Positions 6,592-10,000 of a DNA stretch of 10,000 nucleotides are shown in pieces. The notes under the pieces were generated by a model. That model had not been told where the DNA came from. It saw nothing but the letters and a program-made list of their open reading frames with translations, and ran no database searches. Numbering within the stretch: position 1 is the first letter of the stretch; every line of letters begins with the position of its first letter. Origin of the DNA: Symbiodinium natans. Its lineage: Eukaryota > Sar > Dinophyceae > Suessiales > Symbiodiniaceae. The position numbers and the translations under genes are program-made. The stretch is taken from contig CAJNDS010000716.1 of the NCBI GenBank assembly GCA_905221605.1, positions 57,501-67,500 on the forward strand, in the 5' to 3' direction.

Positions 6592-6723
6592 CAGTCCAGC
6601 TGCATGCTCCCAACAAGCCTCGTGCAGCTGAGGGTCTTGGAGGCCGATGACATCGTCCGCGATGCGATGCACATTCCAGTGCTTGCCCAGCTGTCGGAGA
6701 CCCGTTTCGTCACGCCGGAGCTC
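6592..6723 (+). CDS. Exon-like segment (QLRVLEADDIVRDAMHIPV), unknown family
   Basis: Frame 1 is open from a stop at 6589 and reads SLVQLRVLEADDIVRDAMHI, then PVLAQLSETRFVTPEL. Composition and helix pattern look coding, but I do not recognise the family. A GC donor at 6724 ends it at phase 0, just before an in-frame TGA at 6730. It then joins to the next segment. It may belong to the C-terminal part of the NACHT gene or to a separate gene. The acceptor (GTGCAG at 6627 or TCCAG at 6599) is not decided. Confidence 0.5.
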
Positions 6724-6781
6724 GCGGGATGAGTGGGGAAATTGGGCGAGTTGGAAGATAGACCTCGCAATGACGGTTCAG

Positions 6782-6901
6782 GACCCGCTGCCCGAAAAGA
6801 GCTACGTCGAGCTGCAGGGGAGCTACGTCGAGCTGCAGGGCAGCTCGCGCCTGGCCACGAACCGGGTGGCCTCCATTGCACAGGCGCAGTACATCGCACA
6901 G
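6782..6901 (+). CDS. Exon-like segment with duplicated SYVELQG heptapeptide
   Basis: After the acceptor GACGGTTCAG, frame 2 reads DPLPEKSYVELQG-SYVELQG and then SSRLATNRVASIAQAQYIAQ. The heptapeptide is exactly doubled by a 21-bp tandem duplication. The exon ends at CACAG|GTAGCA at phase 0, and continuing in frame meets a TAA at 6917. Function unknown. Confidence 0.5.
6800..6841 (+). repeat. 21-bp tandem duplication, in frame
   Basis: Units 6800-6820 and 6821-6841 (AGCTACGTCGAGCTGCAGGG plus one base) differ only at the last base. Being a multiple of three it keeps the frame and doubles S-Y-V-E-L-Q-G. Confidence 0.9.
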
Positions 6902-6932
6902 GTAGCAAGTGAGCTGTAACGGGCTTTGCCAG
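6902..6932 (+). other. Candidate ultra-short intron, GT-AG (31 nt)
   Basis: It begins GTAGCAAGT and ends GGCTTTGCCAG. Its length is not a multiple of three and it holds stop codons in the flanking frames. Removing it joins AQYIAQ to GFWLTRVELATK at phase 0. If it is not spliced, the reading frame is broken here. Confidence 0.4.
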
Positions 6933-7325
6933 GGCTTCTGGCTCACGCGCGTCGAGCTCGCAACCAAGCTGTTCGAGGTCTTTGGGAAGCTCATACGCCG
7001 TCACCTAGACTTTCACCGAGACAAGTTAAAGGTTCGGCGGAAGGACCTGGGCTGGCAATATCTTGCAGCTTTCGAATGGCGAGACTTGGGGAAGGAGGGT
7101 CCTCCCAAAAGCAAACGCCGTGATCAGTTGCAGGACCCCCGCCGGATACTCTCTGCCGCGCTGATGCTGCAGGGGCCAGCAGATGCAGCCCGAGCCCGGG
7201 ACGGGGTCCTGGAGCAAATGCTCCGGGAGGCGGGCGGCGACCCCACGAACCCCTACAAGATGGGCATCGTTTGGACTGATGGGACCTGCGAAGAGGACTG
7301 CGGGGCATGTGGTCTGGAGATATAG
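6933..7325 (+). CDS. Exon-like open frame (VELATKLFEVFGKLIRRHL), unknown family
   Basis: Frame 0 is open to a TAG at 7323-7325. It reads RVELATKLFEVFGKLIRRHL and later KDLGWQYLAAFEW, helical and charged. The middle part (7080-7131) is Lys/Arg/Pro-rich and may be an intron ending TTGCAG at 7131. After it come DPRRILSAALMLQGPADAAR and NPYKMGIVWTDG. The last string (hydrophobic strand then T-D-G) recalls a von Willebrand A/copine strand, but the match is too short to rely on. Whether the TAG is a real end or intronic is unknown. Confidence 0.5.
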   Translation, partial: GFWLTRVELATKLFEVFGKLIRRHLDFHRDKLKVRRKDLGWQYLAAFEWRDLGKEGPPKSKRRDQLQDPRRILSAALMLQGPADAARARDGVLEQMLREAGGDPTNPYKMGIVWTDGTCEEDCGACGLEI

Positions 7326-7552
7326 TTGCTGATGTCTCTCATGATTCCACTGTGTCTTTTGAGTTGTAGATCCAAGTTGGGGGCTGACTCGTTTTGCGAA
7401 ACCTTCTCGAGTCCTAGCGATTGCAAGCTACCGTAAGCTTGCCTGTAAGGCACCCCGGCGGTTTCTTTGAATACTGGGGGAGTCGATCCGCAGTGAGAAT
7501 GCACTGCCCTGTGTGCAAATCAGGCACGCCAGTAGCATCCACAGCCACAAAG

Positions 7553-7663
7553 GACCACAAGATCGAGGATATTGAGTTGCATCACCCCCCGTACGCCGTC
7601 TACTTATGCCAGATGCTGGCCGAGGGCGGGGGCCTGCAGGGCAGGGAGGTGGATGACACAGAC
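7553..7663 (+). CDS. Exon-like segment (DHKIEDIELHHPPYAVYLCQ)
   Basis: After the acceptor CCACAAAG at 7552, frame 2 reads DHKIEDIELHHPPYAVYLCQ, then MLAEGGGLQGREVDDTD. The same frame upstream has CPVCKSG, a possible zinc-knuckle pair, which may be part of a longer exon from about 7499. The exon ends at a GT donor at 7664, or at 7649 (GAG|GTGGATG), both phase 0. Family not recognised. Confidence 0.42.
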
Positions 7664-7691
7664 GTGCGTGGGCCTCGCTTGCTTTGCACAG
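7664..7691 (+). other. Candidate ultra-short intron, GT-AG (28 nt)
   Basis: It starts GTGCGTGGG and ends CTTGCTTTGCACAG with a good pyrimidine tract. It shifts the frame between two exon-like segments that join at phase 0. If the donor at 7649 is used instead, the intron is 43 nt. Confidence 0.4.
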
Positions 7692-7766
7692 CGCTCGCTG
7701 AGCCTCTGGGCAGAGAAACTGGAGTGTTGGAGCATCATGAGCAACCCAGGACCCTGCAACTTGCTG
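7692..7766 (+). CDS. Exon-like segment (RSLSLWAEKLECW)
   Basis: Frame 0 reads RSLSLWAEKLECWSIMSNPG and then PCNLL, bounded by an acceptor with a pyrimidine tract and by a consensus donor, CTGCTG-type exon end followed by GTGAGTG at 7767. The exon is 75 nt, phase 0 at both ends. Product unknown. Confidence 0.5.
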
Positions 7767-7885
7767 GTGAGTGCCATTTTTTACTCACTGGCGACTTGCA
7801 AGTTGGAAGCTTGTCCCAAGACAGCGAGCCAAGCAGCCTAACGGACGAAGGGGCATACAGCCGACCACCGCCGGCCCTTGCCAAG

Positions 7886-7969
7886 GTGATGTCATAGTTC
7901 TGAGTGATGAAGAAGAAAGCAAGAACCTTCAGCTGCTGCCACACCAGCGCCTCTTGCCATACTTTGCGG
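7886..7969 (+). CDS. Exon-like segment with acidic motif VIVLSDEEES
   Basis: After TTGCCAAG, frame 1 reads GDVIVLSDEEESKNLQLLPH and then QRLLPYFA. A hydrophobic core V-I-V-L followed by S-D-E-E-E-S matches the form of a SUMO-interaction motif. A GT at 7970 could be the donor, and the frame stops at 7990. It is either the last exon-like piece of the downstream cluster or a chance open stretch. Confidence 0.38.
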
Positions 7970-8080
7970 GTGTATATTTCCCGAATGCGTAGCAGAAGGG
8001 CTCCCGTTTCAAGAGTTGCGGAGCTGGAGTTGCGCGAGGCCAGCATCGTTATTTTGGGTTCTGCACGTCTCAAAAGTGTT

Positions 8081-8520
8081 GATGGTGTGGGGATGAGGCC
8101 TCTCAGGGGTCATCGAGGTGCGCCATCCTCGTAACTGTCGTCACTTTATAGTATAGGCTTTATAGTAATTCATGCGCGTAAAAGTACTATATTATCACTA
8201 CGCTTATAATGTAATATAGCAATGATATGAGAGCGCAAACATGACACGAGAAGAAAGGTGTCCAAAAGGCCGTATGTTTAGCTAATGCAGGTACTGCGGG
8301 CAGGTTAAGATTATTACAAGCGCCCGCACAATATGATACCTTGGGTCTTCGGTTGCCGCAAGAGAGCAGACAGTCACGAGGATGAGGCACCTGGGCTGTT
8401 CCATGCTCGGACTGTCGTCGTCGCTTTTGGAGCCTCGTTCTTTGTTAGCGTGGCAAACGTGCTGACAGTCAAAAGGATGAGGCATGGGGGGTGGGCCATC
8501 CTGGTGACTGTCGTCACTTT
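8081..8520. repeat. Three degenerate inverted-repeat elements
   Basis: The word GATGAGGC occurs at 8092, 8381 and 8476, each followed by ACTGTCGTC at 8134, 8411 and 8507. In the second and third copies GACAGTC at 8369 and 8464 pairs with GACTGTC (8410-8416 and 8506-8512), giving hairpins about 48 bp long repeated with a 95-bp period. The right arms at 8122-8147 and 8495-8520 agree at 24 of 26 bases. Confidence 0.7.
8161..8191. repeat. Small inverted repeat in AT-rich patch
   Basis: TATAGTA (8161-8167) and TACTATA (8185-8191) are exact reverse complements around a 17-base loop, inside an AT-rich patch from about 8145 to 8230. Confidence 0.6.
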
Positions 8521-8542
8521 TACTTGGCGTGGAGGCCACAAA

Positions 8543-8676
8543 AGCAGAAACAGAGAAAGGAGAGAGAAAGAGAGAGAGAGAGAGAGAGCGAGAGAGCGAG
8601 AGAGCGAGAGAGCGAGAGAGTGAGAGAGTGAGAGAGCGAGAGAGAGAGAGAGAGAGAGAGAGGGAGAAGAAAAAAT
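8543..8676. repeat. Long GA purine tract with GAGAGAGC/GAGAGAGT octamers
   Basis: Almost pure purine on the plus strand, with interrupting C or T every eight bases between 8588 and 8640 and uninterrupted GA after that. It produces spurious Ser/Leu-rich and Arg/Glu-rich open frames on both strands. Confidence 0.95.
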
Positions 8677-9017
8677 CAAAACACTGAGGCTGTTGCAGGC
8701 ATGGGTGGAAACGTGTATAACATGTCACTTCAGACATGGAGAGGGGGGGACGGGGACGGGTGTAACGCAGACATACCATACTGTTGTCTACGGAATACAC
8801 TTGTCTGCTATCTTGGCTAGGCAGAGGTTCGCCCGGCCCGCGTCCAAGCCCCAGTAGTCGGCTGAGCGCCTTGAAGTTGGCCTGGGAGTGTAGTGGTCCT
8901 CACGAATGAAGGTTTACGGAGAAGGTGTCAGAACCAGTACCTGGGATAAAGTCTCACTGTGGACACGGGCTCGGGCCGGCAAGTGCGCGGGGATGTCCGC
9001 CCAGCCCCCTCAGGCCC

Positions 9018-9178
9018 AAGCAGAAGCAGCAGAAGAAGAAGAAGAAGAAGAAGAAGAAGAAGAAGGCGAAGAAGAAGAAGAAGAAGAAGAAGAGGAAGAG
9101 AGAGAGGAAGAGAGAGACAGAGAGAGAGAGAGAGATAGGAGATAAATAAGAGAGAAAGAGAGAACAAAAAAGAAATAA
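9018..9178. repeat. GAA and GA purine tract
   Basis: (AGA)n at about 9031-9092, with one GGCGAA interruption, followed by GA-rich sequence to about 9178. Long Glu- or Lys-only frames here are artefacts of the repeat. Confidence 0.95.
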
Positions 9179-9783
9179 TTAAAGAACGACAGAAAAGAAC
9201 GGAACATGAAATAGCAAAAATATGGATAAGACATTTCACTTTGTATCTCGTGTCGTGCTCGGGGTCTCTTTAGTTCACCGTACGTGACGTGTCTGGCATT
9301 CGGGTTCGTCGACAAACAGCAATGCTCCTTATCTCTTCGCTGTGGCATCTGCAGCGAGCACAATGGAAGCTGAACTGAGGCTGCTTTGTCCTTACCATGG
9401 ACCGCGCCGTCACTGAGTGCCCTGCAGAGTTCACAGAGCTGACGACGCAGACCGAGCTTGCCACAGGGCCGCGGCCTCGGCTGCATCGCTGGCACTGCTG
9501 GTTGCCATGTCACTTTGCGCTTGTCGGAGCGTCGGAGGCTCTGCTTCCAGCCTCTAGAGCTGCTGCCGCTGACGAAGATAGCAGCGGCAAGGCGGGATTG
9601 AGAAAGGGGGGAGAGGGGGGGGGTTTGATTTCTAATTTAGGGCGTGCATGTGGCCCTGCATGGGAGGATCGCAAAATGCCGGCAGGATGAACTGTGCGCT
9701 CTGGCTACTGAGGCGTGAAGACGAAGCCTTTGCATCCAGAATCCGCTGACTAGTCAACTCGCAGTCCCACAATGTCAATTTTC

Positions 9784-9807
9784 CTGTGTGTGTGCGTGTG
9801 TCTGTGT
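9784..9807. repeat. GT-rich microsatellite
   Basis: An imperfect TG run with C interruptions. Confidence 0.8.
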
Positions 9808-10000
9808 ACCTGAGTCTGGACATGGGACATGTCTTGTTTGCTTCACACACTAGTAAACAGCCACGCGCTGGGGCGAAGGTCTGGCAGACCCCGCTGATGG
9901 CAAGCCTGCTGGGTCGCATGCTCTGCTTGCGAGGGTTCACAACTGGAGTCGGAGGTTAATTTAATTGCATTTCCCGGTTGAGGCAAGTACCGCGAAGAGC

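Larger units (their letters stand above)
7970..10000. other. No supportable gene; repeat-rich intergenic or intron DNA
   Basis: Apart from the repeats listed I see no exon with both a motif and splice borders. An open stretch at 9397-9690 on the plus strand (DRAVTECPAEFTELTTQTEL) is the most protein-like piece, with an acceptor-like CATCTGCAG upstream, but it lacks any recognisable domain. A run of nine G lies at 9615-9623. Confidence 0.5.

Noticed and set aside
6537-7004. A 155-codon open frame on the minus strand
   Set aside because: It is antisense to two coding-like plus-strand segments, has no motif, and its composition is that expected opposite GC-rich exons.
7240-7325. von Willebrand A / copine domain from NPYKMGIVWTDG
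   Set aside because: Only one strand and T-D-G resemble that fold. No metal-ion D-x-S-x-S motif was found upstream.
8282-8800. A 172-codon Ser/Leu-rich frame on the minus strand
   Set aside because: Its length comes from the GA microsatellite, and the flanks have no coding character.
8906-9239. Glu-, Lys- and Leu-rich frames on both strands
   Set aside because: All are translations of the GAA/GA tract.
9397-9690. Plus-strand open frame DRAVTECPAEFTELTTQ as an exon
   Set aside because: There is an acceptor-like CATCTGCAG upstream, but no domain, no clear donor, and a G-run and low-complexity tail. Support is insufficient.
1-10000. tRNA, rRNA, CRISPR array, bacterial operon or insertion sequence
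   Set aside because: No T-loop/anticodon arrangement, no regular spacer array, no ribosome-binding sites, and no transposase-like frame was seen on either strand.

Overview
The window looks like nuclear DNA of a dinoflagellate, most likely a Symbiodiniaceae-like alga. There are no prokaryotic gene cassettes, tRNAs, rRNAs or CRISPR arrays. Coding sequence comes as short GC-rich exons of about 40 to 150 bases, all on the plus strand. Many exons join in phase only if introns starting GC or GA (ending AG) are allowed alongside GT-AG, and dinoflagellates are known for such introns. Degenerate CCCTAAA telomere-like tracts and abundant purine microsatellites fit the same picture. The lineage call is an inference.

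Region 1 (about 181-5306) is the best-supported gene. Its spliced exons assemble, phase by phase, into an NLR-like STAND protein. The N-terminal module carries three spaced motifs: FVSHYWGQ, then YYVCT joined by splicing to FSNNQH, then RRIWCVYE. They resemble the three blocks of the fungal HET domain (S-H/Y-x-W-G, C-I-N-Q, R-x-W-x-x-E), a TIR-like family. An acidic and helical linker follows, then a NACHT NTPase split over at least six exons: Walker A GPGGSGKT, a VPVRVPLAELA block, Walker B LLLVLDGFDEAG and the sensor block VVMTSRPSG. Two places in the gene (947-993 and 3433-3500) change frame and need either a very short intron or an indel.

Region 2 (about 5307-6591) is mostly intron-like or intergenic, with a G-rich purine tract.

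Region 3 (about 6592-7969) is a second cluster of plus-strand exon-like segments. They also join in phase, with candidate introns as short as 28 and 31 nt. I do not recognise their family. They may be the C-terminal part of the same gene or a separate gene downstream. One has an in-frame 21-bp tandem duplication and another a SUMO-interaction-like acidic motif.

Region 4 (about 7970-10000) has no supportable gene. It holds a small family of degenerate inverted repeats (three copies), an AT-rich patch, long GA and GAA tracts, and GT repeats.

If the model is right, region 1 encodes an effector-plus-NTPase switch protein with the architecture of fungal HET-NACHT allorecognition proteins, in an unrelated algal lineage. 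All exon ends here are derived by eye from frame, phase and motif continuity. Transcript data would be needed to fix them.
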